Assembly: GCA_030018455.1 (NCBI GenBank)
Contig: JASEFU010000003.1
Span: 204,530 to 268,529, forward strand
DNA: 64,000 nucleotides
DNA from: Dehalococcoidia bacterium
Lineage (GTDB): Bacteria; Chloroflexota; Dehalococcoidia; DSTF01; JALHUB01
Reading direction: 5' to 3'
Shown piece by piece: positions 7,852 through 17,107 of the stretch. The position numbers and the translations under genes were made by a program. The notes below the pieces were generated by a model, which saw nothing but the letters and a program-made list of their open reading frames with translations, did no database searches and was not told the origin of the DNA. The stretch's first letter is position 1, and the number at the start of each line of letters is the position of its first letter.

Positions 7852-8835
7852 CTAAGCCTTCAGCTTCTTGCAGGCCTCCAGCAGCGCCGGCATGACCTTC
7901 TTGTAGTCGTCGACGATGCCGAACCGCGACGACTTGAAGACTATGGCTTCCGGGTCCTTGTTGATGGCGACGATGGTCTTCGCGCCGCTGCAGCCCGCCA
8001 TGTGCTGGCTGGCGCCGGAGATGCCGACGGCGAAGTAGAGCGTCGGCCCGACGATCTTCCCCGTCAGCCCGATCTGCTCGGAAACGGGGCGCCACCCATT
8101 GTCGCAGGCGGCGCGGGTAGCTCCTACGGCTCCTCCCAGCACCTTCGCCAGTTCTTCGAGAATCGCGAACCCCTCGGCGCTGCCTATGCCGCGCCCGCCG
8201 GCCACGATTACCTCCGCATCCTCCAGCCGGATCCCCTCTTCGGCCACTTCCTCATGGGCGACGATCTTGTCGCGGATCGCGCTTGCGTCCAGGCCGGCGT
8301 CCACCTTCGTAACCTGGCCCTGACGCGAGTCATCGCGGGGAAGAGGGTCCTGCGCCTTCGAGCGGATGGTCGCCAGAACGGGGGATGTGTTGAACGAGTG
8401 GATGGCGCGCGCGTTCCCGCCATAGCAGGGGCGCTCCACCATCACCTTGCCGTCCTGCGCCATGACGTTCAGGCAGTCCATCGCCGCCGTGCTTCCGAGG
8501 CGGAAAGCAAGACGGGGGATCAGATCACGCCCCACGTCTGTCTGCCCGCCGAGCACCGCGGCCGGGTCGGCCTGGGCCACGACCTTCTGCATCGCCGCTG
8601 TATAGCCGTCGTTGCTGTACTTCTCGAGCAGCGGGTCGTCGACCACGTACACCTGGTCGGCGCCGTGCGCTATCAGGTCCTTGGCCAGCCCTTCAACGCC
8701 CGAGCCCAGGAGGGCCGCCTGGACCGGCTGCCCCATCTGGTCGGCGACGCGACGCGCGGCCCCCAGCACCTCGGTCGTGATCGGCGCGACAGAGCCGCCG
8801 CTTGTTTCGGCCACAACCATTATTCCGTTTGCCAT
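7852..8835 (-). CDS. etfA: Electron transfer flavoprotein, alpha subunit
   Basis: FAD-carrying subunit of the EtfAB heterodimer, which takes electrons from acyl-CoA dehydrogenases. 327 residues, the normal length. The C-terminal FAD domain is well conserved: VAGGRGIGS, then [38 protein letters not shown] and [17 protein letters not shown] ribosome-binding site precedes the ATG. It lies directly downstream of etfB and of the membrane FeS oxidoreductase, so the three probably form one transcript that carries electrons from beta-oxidation to the quinone pool. Confidence 0.96.
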   Translation of the reverse strand: MANGIMVVAETSGGSVAPITTEVLGAARRVADQMGQPVQAALLGSGVEGLAKDLIAHGADQVYVVDDPLLEKYSNDGYTAAMQKVVAQADPAAVLGGQTDVGRDLIPRLAFRLGSTAAMDCLNVMAQDGKVMVERPCYGGNARAIHSFNTSPVLATIRSKAQDPLPRDDSRQGQVTKVDAGLDASAIRDKIVAHEEVAEEGIRLEDAEVIVAGGRGIGSAEGFAILEELAKVLGGAVGATRAACDNGWRPVSEQIGLTGKIVGPTLYFAVGISGASQHMAGCSGAKTIVAINKDPEAIVFKSSRFGIVDDYKKVMPALLEACKKLKA

Positions 8836-8867
8836 AGCTCACGCTCCTCGCTTTCTATTGACAAGGG

Positions 8868-9677
8868 CTAGAGGATCTTCTCTTCGCGCAGCCGCTGGGC
8901 CAGCTTCTGGGCCGTCTCCTCGGGCGTCTCACCCTCGATGACCTCGCACTCGACCTCGCTGACCGGCTGGAACAGACGCTCAAGGTTGAGTCTCACTGCT
9001 TGTCTGCCCACCTGCGAGGCGTCCAGACCCAGGTCCGCGGCCGTCCACGTCGTGACCTGCTTTCTCGCCGCCTGCATTATCTGCTGCAGCTTGGGGTATC
9101 GCGGTTCGCCCAGCTCGTTGCTGATGGTGACGGCGGCGGGAAGAGGCGCCTCGATGGTGTCATACCCTTCCAGGAGCACCCGCTCGACGGCGATCTTGCC
9201 GTCCTTGACAGTGACGGACTTGGCGAGGGTGACGCTGGGGATCCCCAGCATTTCCGCCACGCCTGAACCGGTGGTGCCCGCGTCCCAGTCGGTTGCCTGG
9301 CGGCCGAACAGCACGAGGTCGTACTCGCCGATCTTCTCGATCGCCTTGGCGAGCGCGAGGGCGGTAGTGTAGCTGTCGCCGTTCTCGAACGCGTCGTCGC
9401 ACAGGAGAACGCCCTCGTCGGCGCCCATGGCCAGGCCGTGCTTGATCGCGTCGCGCGCCGATGCCGGTCCCATGCTGATGATCGTGATCTTCCCATCGCC
9501 CAGGGCGTCCTTTATGCGCAGCGCCGCCTCGACGGCAATGCCGTCGAACTGGCTGACCACCTGGGCGACTCCTCCAGCAGGTATGACCCTCTTCGCCGCC
9601 TCATCTACCTTAAAGGCCGATGCCGGCGCTTCCGGGTCTGGCACCTGCTTCACGCAGACAATCATGTTCAGTGCCAT
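8868..9677 (-). CDS. etfB: Electron transfer flavoprotein, beta subunit
   Basis: AMP-binding partner of EtfA. 269 residues, with the N-terminal KQVPDPEAP, the central segment AMGADEGVLLCDD, and FGRQATDWDAGTTGSGVAE, all typical of the family. A strong AAGGAGG lies 6 nt before the ATG. It is 32 nt upstream of etfA. No acyl-CoA dehydrogenase is encoded in the window, so the electron donors lie elsewhere. Confidence 0.96.
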   Translation of the reverse strand: MALNMIVCVKQVPDPEAPASAFKVDEAAKRVIPAGGVAQVVSQFDGIAVEAALRIKDALGDGKITIISMGPASARDAIKHGLAMGADEGVLLCDDAFENGDSYTTALALAKAIEKIGEYDLVLFGRQATDWDAGTTGSGVAEMLGIPSVTLAKSVTVKDGKIAVERVLLEGYDTIEAPLPAAVTISNELGEPRYPKLQQIMQAARKQVTTWTAADLGLDASQVGRQAVRLNLERLFQPVSEVECEVIEGETPEETAQKLAQRLREEKIL

Positions 9678-9758
9678 GAACTACCTCCTTGGCTGTAATC
9701 GCGGGTCACTCTCAGGATCGATGCCGACATCAGTTTTACGGGTTTAGCGCGTAAAAGG

Positions 9759-11870
9759 TCAAGGGTTTGTCTCTACCTCTTCACCCTCAGCCGGCGCCTG
9801 CTCGCGGGGTTCTTCCAGCCACACCGAGTCCTTCTTTGACTTCGTCGACGCCTCCAGCAGCTCGACGATGTCGAGGGCGCGCATGCGCTTCTCCTCGTCC
9901 GGCTCCAGCGCCGGGATGCCGTCCTCGAACATCTGGATGCAGAACGGACAAGCCGTCGCCACAACCGTCGCGCCCGTTTTCATCGCTTCCTCGGTGCGCA
10001 CGTGGTTGATGTGCGGCCCTTTGCTCTCCTCCACCCACATGTGGCCGCCGCCCGCGCCGCAGCAGAACGTCGTCTTTCGCGACCGCTCCATCTCGACAAC
10101 CTGCGCCCCGGGAAGGCTCCTGAGCACCCGGCGCGGCTCATCGATGATTTCGTTGTGACGGGCGAGGTAGCAGGAATCGTGGTAGACGATACGCTCCGCG
10201 ACCTCCGCTTCCATCTTGAGCTTCCCCTCCTTCAGAAGCCGCGCCAGGAGCTCGCTATGGTGCACCACCTCGAAGCGGCCGTCGAATTGGGGGTACTCGT
10301 TCCGCATCATGTTGTAGCCGTGCGGGCAGGCCGTCACTATCTTCTTGACGCCCTTCGAATTCATTGTCTCGATCGCCTGCTGGGCCTGCATCTGGAAGAG
10401 GTATTCGTTGCCCAGACGGCGCGCCGGGTCGCCGCAGCACGGCTCCTCTTCGCCCAGCACGCCGAAGCTCACGCCCGCGCGTATGAGGAGCCGCGCCAGC
10501 GCCTGCGTAATGGGGATGTTGCGATCGGAGAGGGCGCCGGAGCAGCCCACCCACAGCAGGTACTCCTGGCTGCCGTCGAACAGGGGCACCTCCATGCCCT
10601 CCATCCAGTCGGTGCGCGTCCACGTAGTCCCCCGCCAGGGGTGGCCGCGCTGCTCGATCTGCATGAGCGTCGCCTGCGCCGTCTCCGGCATCTGCGCTTC
10701 GTCCATTACCAGGTAGCGTCGCACGCCGATGATCTCCGGCACGTGCTCGATCATCACCGGGCACCAGTACTGGCACGACCCGCAGGTCACGCAGTCCCAT
10801 ATCGACTCGAAGCCCATCGTGTCGATGGGCCGCGGCGGCTCCCCGCCGTTGCGCTTCACGGACGGTCGCAGCGTCAGGACGGAAAGCAGCGTCGGCGTGT
10901 TGGCGAGCAGGGCGACGCGGCCCGCGTGCTCGATCTCCTTCGGCGAGAGTTCCTTCTCCGTCAGGTACGCCGGGCAGTTCGACTGGCAGCGGCCGCACTC
11001 GGTGCAAGTGTAGAAGTCGAGGAGCTGCTTCCACGTGAAGTCCGTCACCCTGCCCACGCCGAAGGTCGCCCCCTCCTCCGCCTTCTCCATCATCGTCTCG
11101 ATGTCGATCGGCTTCAGGACGCCGGTGCGCTCCATGTCGTGGAAGAAGACGTTGAACGCGACAGTGAGGACGTGCGAATGCTTAGAGTAGGGCAGATAGC
11201 AGAGGAATGCGAAGAGTATCGTCAGGTGGCTGAACCAGGCGAAGGTGTGCAGTCCCTCCGAGGCGCCCTCCCCCAGACCCACCGCGTCCCAGAAGTTCGC
11301 GAGGCCGAACGCCGCGAACGAGAAGTAGTCCTCGCTTCCGCGCTCCAGCGATATCTCGAGGCTGTTGCCCAGGATATCGGTCACCATCAGCAGAAAGATG
11401 AGGCTCAAGATCGTCCACGCGTCGCGGTTGAGGGTAATGCGCGGCGGCTTGATGAACATGCGCTGGTAGGCCGCCATGCCGATACCGACGATCACCAGTA
11501 TGTTGAAGAGGTCCATAACGGGCCGGAATCCGGTGTAAACGTCGCCGAGGAGGCTTTGCAGGCTCAGGTCCTCATGGACGCCGTCGAGGAGGAGGTTGAG
11601 GCTTCGCACGAGGAGGACGAGAAAGCCCCAGAAGATGAGTACGTGAAGTATTCCGGAGTACCAGTACTGCCGCCGGAAAAACTTCGACTGCGCGATCATG
11701 ATCAGGAAGAAATCGCGCACGCGCTGCGGCAGGTGGTCAAAACGCGCCTCCGGTTTCGACTGCAGGAACGGAATGAGACGCGTGATGACGGTCAGAACGA
11801 AGAACGCGCCGAAGCCGAGGATGATCAAATAGAAAAAGATGCTTCCGGGAAGCTCGTTCGACGGAGCCAC
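9759..11870 (-). CDS. Membrane FeS oxidoreductase, probable ETF:menaquinone oxidoreductase (EMO type)
   Basis: A 703-residue fusion. The N-terminal third is a NarI-like membrane domain with about five or six hydrophobic segments that in the family carries b hemes. It is followed by two ferredoxin-like clusters (CTECGRCQSNCPAY; CVTCGSCQYWCPV) and two CCG domains as in HdrD/HdrB (EEPCCGDPARR; TTFCCGAGGG). This matches the EMO proteins described from Geobacter and Syntrophus that reduce menaquinone with electrons from EtfAB. Its position immediately before etfB supports the role. GTG start with AGGAGG six nt upstream. Substrate assignment is inference from family and context. Confidence 0.87.
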   Translation of the reverse strand: MAPSNELPGSIFFYLIILGFGAFFVLTVITRLIPFLQSKPEARFDHLPQRVRDFFLIMIAQSKFFRRQYWYSGILHVLIFWGFLVLLVRSLNLLLDGVHEDLSLQSLLGDVYTGFRPVMDLFNILVIVGIGMAAYQRMFIKPPRITLNRDAWTILSLIFLLMVTDILGNSLEISLERGSEDYFSFAAFGLANFWDAVGLGEGASEGLHTFAWFSHLTILFAFLCYLPYSKHSHVLTVAFNVFFHDMERTGVLKPIDIETMMEKAEEGATFGVGRVTDFTWKQLLDFYTCTECGRCQSNCPAYLTEKELSPKEIEHAGRVALLANTPTLLSVLTLRPSVKRNGGEPPRPIDTMGFESIWDCVTCGSCQYWCPVMIEHVPEIIGVRRYLVMDEAQMPETAQATLMQIEQRGHPWRGTTWTRTDWMEGMEVPLFDGSQEYLLWVGCSGALSDRNIPITQALARLLIRAGVSFGVLGEEEPCCGDPARRLGNEYLFQMQAQQAIETMNSKGVKKIVTACPHGYNMMRNEYPQFDGRFEVVHHSELLARLLKEGKLKMEAEVAERIVYHDSCYLARHNEIIDEPRRVLRSLPGAQVVEMERSRKTTFCCGAGGGHMWVEESKGPHINHVRTEEAMKTGATVVATACPFCIQMFEDGIPALEPDEEKRMRALDIVELLEASTKSKKDSVWLEEPREQAPAEGEEVETNP

Positions 11871-11935
11871 TGTTTTCCTCCTCTCGCTGCGGCCCTCGCA
11901 TTCGGTGCCATTGCGGTGATGGGTCGCAGCCGATC

Positions 11936-11965
11936 ATCATACACCCCGGTCGAATTAAACAGCAA
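11936..11965 (-). promoter_or_regulatory. Candidate promoter of the EMO-etfBA transcript
   Basis: Minus-strand TTGCTG (11965-11960), 18-bp spacer, TATGAT (11941-11936), about 65 nt before the GTG start. The 130-nt gap after the ligase gene contains no other feature. Confidence 0.5.
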
Positions 11966-12000
11966 CGCTGAGGGTGAAGGGTCCGGTCTTGTTTATGTAG

Positions 12001-13569
12001 CTACGCAGGCCGGCCGTATGTCTTTCGCAGTTCCGTCTTCAGCACCTTGCCCAGCGGGTTGCGCGGCAGTTCGTCCACGAACGCCACCACGCTCGGCGCC
12101 TTGAAGCTGGCGAGACGGCCCTTGCAGTACTGTATCACCTCCTCTTCCGTCATCTTTTCGCCCGGCTGGAGCACCAGCAGCGCCATCACCTTCTCTCCCC
12201 ACTCGACGTCGGGGACGCCGATGACCGCCGCTTCCGCGACCTTCGGGTGCTCCTCCAGGCAGCTCTCGATCTCGCCCGGCGATATGTTCTCGCCGCCGCG
12301 GATGATCAGGTCCTTCGTCCGTCCGGTGATGAACAGGTAGCTGTCTTCGTCCAGGTAGCCGACGTCGCCCGTGTGCAGCCAGCCGTCCACGATCGCCTCC
12401 GCCGTCGCTTCTGCCTGGCCGTGGTATTCGCGCATGATACGGGCGCCGCGAACGCAGATCTCGCCCTCTTCGCCGGGGCCGAGCACGTTGCCCTTGGGGT
12501 CCATGATCGCGATCTCCACGTCGTCCATCGGCCGTCCGACGGAGCGCAGCCGCCGCAGCTTCTTCTCCCGCTCCTCGTCCGTCCCCTCGATGCGGTGGTC
12601 CTCCGGCCCCAGGTACGTCATCGTCGAAGTGCTCTCCGTCTGGCCGTAGGCATTCATCAGGCCGCACTTGAACACATCGACGGCCCTGCGCACCACCTCG
12701 TAGGGCATGGGCGCGGCCCCGTACGTAATGAGCTGAAGCGAACTGAGGTCGTACTTTTCGAAGTCCGGGTGCTCCATGATGCGCTTGAGCATCGTGGGCA
12801 CGACGAAGCTGTGCGTGACCTTCTCCTTCTGCACCGCTTCCAGCCAGAGGCCGGGCTCGAACTGGGGCAGGATGACGAGCTTCCGCCCGCCCCAGATCGA
12901 CGACATGATCGCCGTGAGGCCGGCAACGTGGTATACGGGCACCGACAGCAGCGTGACCTCCAGCGGCTGCTCGGGGTCGGCGGGGCTCATGGTGTTGACC
13001 ACGTAGACGGAGAGGGTGAGGTAAGTCAGGATGACACCTTTGGGGAGGGCTGTCGTTCCGCTCGTGTACATGAGCACGGTGGCGTCGCCCTCTTCGATGG
13101 GCACAAACACCTCCTCGTCGCTGCCCGACGCCAGGAGATCATCGTAGGCAGGCATGCCGTCGACGCGGCCGTCGATGCAGACGAGGTCTTTCACCCCCGG
13201 CGTCTCCGGCTGCAGCGAGCGCGCGAGGTCGACATAACGTTCGCCGACGAAGAGCAGCGACGCTTCGGAGTTGTTGAGCATGTGCACCGTCTCTTCGCGC
13301 TTGGCCCGATAGTTCAGCGGCACGAAGACGGCGCCGATCTTGGCGCAGGCGTAGTACGTTTCGACGTACTGCGGGCTGTTGAGGGCCATCACCGCGACCT
13401 TCGTGCCCTGCTGCACCCCCCGCGATAGCAGCGCGTTCGCCAGGCGGTTAACGCGCGTCGCCATCTCCATGTAGGTGATGCGCTGCTCGCCGCACACGAG
13501 CGCCTCCCTATCGGGTACCACCGCCGAGCTTATTTGCAGGAACTCCGCCGTGTTCATTTCATCCCTCAC
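12001..13569 (-). CDS. AMP-forming acyl-CoA synthetase
   Basis: Adenylates a carboxylic acid and transfers it to CoA. 522 residues with all ANL-family signatures: the P-loop MYTSGTTALPKG, the AYGQTES motif, the hinge region GWLHTGDVGYLDED, ITGRTKDLIIRGGENISP, and the C-terminal catalytic lysine in NPLGKVLK. Substrate cannot be read from the sequence; medium or long-chain or cyclic acids are all possible. It is the last gene of a minus-strand operon with two crotonases and two small DEAW proteins, so it probably activates the acid that the operon then degrades. Confidence 0.93.
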   Translation of the reverse strand: MRDEMNTAEFLQISSAVVPDREALVCGEQRITYMEMATRVNRLANALLSRGVQQGTKVAVMALNSPQYVETYYACAKIGAVFVPLNYRAKREETVHMLNNSEASLLFVGERYVDLARSLQPETPGVKDLVCIDGRVDGMPAYDDLLASGSDEEVFVPIEEGDATVLMYTSGTTALPKGVILTYLTLSVYVVNTMSPADPEQPLEVTLLSVPVYHVAGLTAIMSSIWGGRKLVILPQFEPGLWLEAVQKEKVTHSFVVPTMLKRIMEHPDFEKYDLSSLQLITYGAAPMPYEVVRRAVDVFKCGLMNAYGQTESTSTMTYLGPEDHRIEGTDEEREKKLRRLRSVGRPMDDVEIAIMDPKGNVLGPGEEGEICVRGARIMREYHGQAEATAEAIVDGWLHTGDVGYLDEDSYLFITGRTKDLIIRGGENISPGEIESCLEEHPKVAEAAVIGVPDVEWGEKVMALLVLQPGEKMTEEEVIQYCKGRLASFKAPSVVAFVDELPRNPLGKVLKTELRKTYGRPA

Positions 13570-13595
13570 ATTTCCTCAAACACCCGGTTGCCGCG

Positions 13596-14378
13596 TTATT
13601 CTCGAAAGCCGCTCGCCTGCTTTTCCCTGTACCGCCGGAGGCCCGCCGCCGCTTCGTCCGACGCCAGCGCCAGCGCCGCCAGACGCTCCTCGAGCGCCAG
13701 TCCCTCCGCGAGCGGCAGCTCGATGCCCCTGGTGAGCGCCTCCTTCGCGTAGGCGAGGGCGAGCGCCGGCCTGGATATCAGCCGTTCAGCCCATTCCTCC
13801 GCCTCGGCGTAGAGACGCTCTCTCGGCACCACCCTGTTCACCAGCCCCAGCCGCACCGCCTCCGCCGCGTCGATCTCGCGGCCGGAGAGGACCATGTCAA
13901 TCGCTACGCCGAAGGGCACTGTACGCGCCAGGAGCTGCGTGCCGCCCGCCGACGGTATGTAGCCGAGGCCCACCTCCGGCAGGCCGAAGCGCGCGTCCTC
14001 GCTGGCGATGCGGACGTCGCAGCACATGCTCATCTCGCAGCCGGCGCCCAGCGCGTAGCCGTGGATGGCGGCGATGAGCGGCTTGTCGATGTCGAGCATG
14101 AGCTGCCAGAGGTCGCGCTCGCGCCGCGCGCGCCGCGCCTCGACGTACGAAGGGGAGGTGCCGAACTCGCTGATGTCGGCGCCCGAGGAGAAGGCGCGTT
14201 CGCCGGCGCCCTTGATTATGAGCGCCCCGACCGTGGGGTCGTCGCGCACCGCCTGCATCGCCGTCCACATCTCGTCGCGCATCCGCAAGTTGAGCGCGTT
14301 GAGCACCTGCGGACGGTTCAGCGTGAGCCAGGCGATGCGCCCGCGCTTTTCGTAGAGTATAGTCTCGAACCCGTCCAA
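13596..14378 (-). CDS. Enoyl-CoA hydratase/isomerase (crotonase) family protein
   Basis: 260 residues with the crotonase fold. The oxyanion-hole segment SSGADI is present, and both glutamates of canonical hydratases are kept (GCEMSM and GLPEVGLG), so hydratase activity is plausible; hydrolase or isomerase roles cannot be excluded. It lies between the small DEAW protein at 14394 and the ligase. Its sequence is clearly related to, but not a recent copy of, the crotonase at 14897. Confidence 0.92.
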   Translation of the reverse strand: MDGFETILYEKRGRIAWLTLNRPQVLNALNLRMRDEMWTAMQAVRDDPTVGALIIKGAGERAFSSGADISEFGTSPSYVEARRARRERDLWQLMLDIDKPLIAAIHGYALGAGCEMSMCCDVRIASEDARFGLPEVGLGYIPSAGGTQLLARTVPFGVAIDMVLSGREIDAAEAVRLGLVNRVVPRERLYAEAEEWAERLISRPALALAYAKEALTRGIELPLAEGLALEERLAALALASDEAAAGLRRYREKQASGFRE

Positions 14379-14393
14379 GGGGCCGCCGATCGA

Positions 14394-14633
14394 CTAGCGC
14401 CAGTCCGGCCTGCGGATCTGGCTGCGCTCTTTGCTCGCCAGGGCCTTAGCCAGGTCCTGGTTGATCTTCTCCGCCAGCAGCCGCATCCCCTCGCGCGACG
14501 GCTGCATCTCCTGGCTGCGCCAGAGGCGTATCCGCGCCCGGTCCTCGTCGGATATCTGCGTCTCTTCCAGCATCCGCGAGAGGACGTGCGACATCAGCGC
14601 CCACGCCTCGTCTACTTCAAGCTCTACCTTCAT
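14394..14633 (-). CDS. Small DEAW-motif protein, copy 2
   Basis: A 79-residue, probably cytoplasmic helical protein. It shares the pattern DEAW..M..V.S..L, then S.E.R..I..WR, L...N..L...L..K.R and a terminal RR..W with its upstream neighbour at 14637, so the two are tandem paralogues. The ATG follows the neighbour's TAG by 3 nt. I recognise no family. Position between two crotonases suggests a regulatory or complex-forming role in acyl-CoA metabolism, which is inference. Confidence 0.7.
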   Translation of the reverse strand: MKVELEVDEAWALMSHVLSRMLEETQISDEDRARIRLWRSQEMQPSREGMRLLAEKINQDLAKALASKERSQIRRPDWR

Positions 14634-14636
14634 CCC

Positions 14637-14900
14637 CTATGTCTCCTTGGACGACACGTACCAGCCCTTGCGCCGCAGCAATCGCCGCGTCTTCTCGTCG
14701 AGGGTGTTGCCAAGGGCCTCGTTCATGCCGATGGCGAGGTCGCTCATCTCCGCCGTCCCTTCCGCCCGGTCGGTCCGCCAGCGCTTTATCTCCCTGCGGG
14801 CCTCCGCCGAAAGCTCGACGTTGTCCAGCACCTGCGAGACGACAAGCGTCATGATTGACCACGCTTCGTCCGGTTCCAGTATCACCTGCATCCAGTTCAC
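14637..14900 (-). CDS. Small DEAW-motif protein, copy 1
   Basis: An 87-residue paralogue of the protein at 14394, carrying EPDEAWSIMTLVVSQVL, SAEARREIKRWR and RRKGW. The GTG start overlaps the stop of the upstream crotonase (GTGA), implying translational coupling; an ATG at 14891 is an alternative start with AGGTG six nt upstream. No signal peptide, metal-binding cluster or membrane segment is visible. Function unknown. Confidence 0.7.
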   Translation of the reverse strand: MNWMQVILEPDEAWSIMTLVVSQVLDNVELSAEARREIKRWRTDRAEGTAEMSDLAIGMNEALGNTLDEKTRRLLRRKGWYVSSKET

Positions 14901-15676
14901 CTGCCCTTGAAGTTGGGGTCTCTTTTTTCGAGGAAGGCGCGCACGCCCTCCGCCCTGTCTTCCGTCGTCTGGAGGATAATCGTGAGGTCGGTCTCGAAGC
15001 GGAGCGCCTGCTCGAGGGGCATCTCGGCGCCCCGCAGCACCGCTTCCTTGGCGTAGCGGACCGCTATCGGCCCCCGGCGCGCGATCTCCTCCGCCGTCGC
15101 CTCCGCCTCCGCCATCAGCCGCGGGCGCGGCGTCACCTTGCTCACCAGACCGATCCGCAGCGCCTCCGCCGCGTCCACGACCTCACCCGTGAGCACCATC
15201 TCGAGCGCCTTCGCCCGCCCGACGACGCGGGGCAGCCGCTGCGTTCCGCCCGCCATGGGGAGGAGCCCAAAGCCCGTCTCCGGCAGTCCGAAGCGGGCGT
15301 TGTCGCTGCAGATCCGCACGTCGCAGGCGAGCGCAAGCTCCAGGCCGGCGCTGAGAGCAACGCCGTTGACCGCGGCGATCACCGGGCGGCTGAGACTGTT
15401 CAGGAACGAGAATGAGCCGCCGAGGACGCGCTCCCGCCGCGCCCACTCCAGCGGCGTCTCGTCGCCGATCCGCGAGACGTCCCAGCCGGAGCAGAAGACG
15501 TCGCCTTCACCCGTGACGATGGCGACGTAGCAGTCGGGGTCGTCGTTTATCGCGGCGGCAGCGGAGGCCAGTTCGGAGAGCGCTTGCTGATTGAGGACGT
15601 TCCCCTCAGCGGGGCGGCAGAGGCTGACGTAAGCGAGATGCCCCTTCTTTTCCAGCGTGAGGGTCCGGTACGTCAT
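14897..15676 (-). CDS. Enoyl-CoA hydratase/isomerase (crotonase) family protein
   Basis: 259 residues from the ATG at 15676, which has AAGG upstream and sits 39 nt after the predicted transcription start; a longer in-frame reading to 15928 would begin upstream of the promoter and is rejected. Crotonase signatures: FCSGWDVS, then GLELALACDVRI and GLPETGFGLLPMAGGTQ, keeping both catalytic-position glutamates. First gene of the crotonase-DEAW-DEAW-crotonase-ligase operon, divergent from the CaiB genes. Confidence 0.92.
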   Translation of the reverse strand: MTYRTLTLEKKGHLAYVSLCRPAEGNVLNQQALSELASAAAAINDDPDCYVAIVTGEGDVFCSGWDVSRIGDETPLEWARRERVLGGSFSFLNSLSRPVIAAVNGVALSAGLELALACDVRICSDNARFGLPETGFGLLPMAGGTQRLPRVVGRAKALEMVLTGEVVDAAEALRIGLVSKVTPRPRLMAEAEATAEEIARRGPIAVRYAKEAVLRGAEMPLEQALRFETDLTIILQTTEDRAEGVRAFLEKRDPNFKGR

Positions 15677-15721
15677 GGTGGCCTTTTCGGCGCGCGGTGC
15701 CGCTGTGGTGTGAGCGTGGGG

Positions 15722-15750
15722 ATCGTAGCAACCAGCCCAAATAGAGTCAA
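15722..15750 (-). promoter_or_regulatory. Promoter of the crotonase operon
   Basis: Minus-strand TTGACT (15750-15745), 17-bp spacer, TACGAT (15727-15722). It fixes the start of the first crotonase at 15676. Confidence 0.7.
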
Positions 15751-15796
15751 CAAAGGGGACTCCGACCACGCTTGGCGGGCCGCCTCCTGCCTGCGC

Positions 15797-15825
15797 TTGC
15801 CCTACGCCGGTCCCGCCTGTATCAT
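15797..15825 (+). promoter_or_regulatory. Promoter of the CaiB gene pair
   Basis: TTGCCC (15797-15802), 17-bp spacer, TATCAT (15820-15825), about 50 nt before the ATG at 15876. It is back-to-back with the crotonase promoter, with -35 boxes 46 bp apart, leaving room for a shared regulator. Confidence 0.55.
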
Positions 15826-15875
15826 GCCAGCCGAGGCTATCGCCTCCAGACCGGACGAAGAGAGTCAGCGTTCTC

Positions 15876-17105
15876 ATGCCGGACCCAGCCCTCTCAGACC
15901 TGCGCGTAATCGAAGTCGCCCAGGGCATCGCGGGGCCTTACTGCGGCAAGCTGCTCGCGTCGTACGGCGCCGATGTCATCAAGGTCGAGCCGCCGGGCGC
16001 AGGCGACCTCTCGCGGCGCTTCGGCCCGTTCCCGGAAGACATCCCCCACCTCGAAAAAAGCGGCACCTTCCTCCACCTGAACACAAGCAAGCGGAGCGTC
16101 ACGCTTGACATAACCGGCGAAACGGGCCGACTGGCATTCCGACGCCTCCTCCAGAACGCCGACATCCTCATCGAGAACTGCGCGCCGGGACAGATGGCGC
16201 AGTGGGGGCTCGGCTACGACGACCTCAAGGCCGATCTCCCTCGCCTCATCTACGTCTCGATCAGCCCCTTCGGCCAGACAGGCCCCTACCGCGACTACAA
16301 GGGCAACAGCCTGACGGCGATGGCCACCAGCGGCGTCATGTACGTCACCGGCGCCCCCGACCGCGAGCCGCTGACTACCGGCGGCGAGCCCGCGGAATAC
16401 CTCGCCGGCATGTACGCCTGGCTCGGCGCCCTCGCCGCTCTCGCCTATCGCGACCGCGAGAACGCGGGGCAGCAGGTAGACGTCTCGCTCATGGAAGCGG
16501 CCGCCTCGGCCGACGAGTACAGCGCCGCCATGTACGCCTTCATGGGCGCCATCCGCCGCCGCTACTACTCTCGCCACCTCTTCAGCTACCCGTCCGACAT
16601 CTACGCCTGCAAGGACGGCCACGTCGTCGTCAGCCCCGCCGCTCAGGGCTTCCCGTCGCCGACCGCGACCGACCAGGGCGCCTCGCCCATGTCCCTGCTC
16701 CTCGGCGACGTCGAGCTCGACCAGAACGACCTCTTCCGCGACCGCTGGGCCCGCTGGTTCCGCTGGCAGGAGTTCGAGAGGCTTCTTCAGCCATACCTTG
16801 AGAGCAATTCCGCCGACGAAATCGTTTCGTTCGCGCAGGCGCTGCGCATGCCTTTCGCCCACGTCTTCAACGCCGCCCAACTCCTCGAAAACGAGCACCT
16901 CAGGGAGCGCGGCTTCTTCCAGGAGATCGATCACCCGCAGGCAGGCCGTCTCAAGTACACCGGCGACCTGTTCAAGGCCGATCGCATGAAGGCGCCGCTG
17001 CGGCGCGCCCCGCTCCTCGGCGAGCATAACGAGGAGATACTTGGGGGAGAGCTCGGCTACACGAAGAAAGACCTCGAAGTGCTCCGCGGTCAGGGAGTGA
17101 TCTAG
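15876..17105 (+). CDS. CaiB/BaiF family CoA-transferase
   Basis: Family III CoA-transferase, which moves CoA between acyl-CoA and a free acid through an enzyme-bound aspartyl-CoA intermediate. 409 residues, full length. The N-terminal CoA-binding segment GADVIKVEPPGAGD is typical and the catalytic aspartate is kept at residue 202 (GQQVDVSLME). The second domain and C-terminal EHNEEI segment are complete. It precedes a second full-length paralogue by 2 nt, so the two may form a heteromer. Substrate unknown. Confidence 0.94.
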   Translation: MPDPALSDLRVIEVAQGIAGPYCGKLLASYGADVIKVEPPGAGDLSRRFGPFPEDIPHLEKSGTFLHLNTSKRSVTLDITGETGRLAFRRLLQNADILIENCAPGQMAQWGLGYDDLKADLPRLIYVSISPFGQTGPYRDYKGNSLTAMATSGVMYVTGAPDREPLTTGGEPAEYLAGMYAWLGALAALAYRDRENAGQQVDVSLMEAAASADEYSAAMYAFMGAIRRRYYSRHLFSYPSDIYACKDGHVVVSPAAQGFPSPTATDQGASPMSLLLGDVELDQNDLFRDRWARWFRWQEFERLLQPYLESNSADEIVSFAQALRMPFAHVFNAAQLLENEHLRERGFFQEIDHPQAGRLKYTGDLFKADRMKAPLRRAPLLGEHNEEILGGELGYTKKDLEVLRGQGVI

Positions 17106-17107
17106 AC

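Noticed and set aside
10002..12104. Long plus-strand ORF of 700 residues
   Set aside because: It is the antisense shadow of the EMO gene, with His/Arg/Leu-biased composition and no domain; the minus-strand frame has FeS motifs and a perfect ribosome-binding site.
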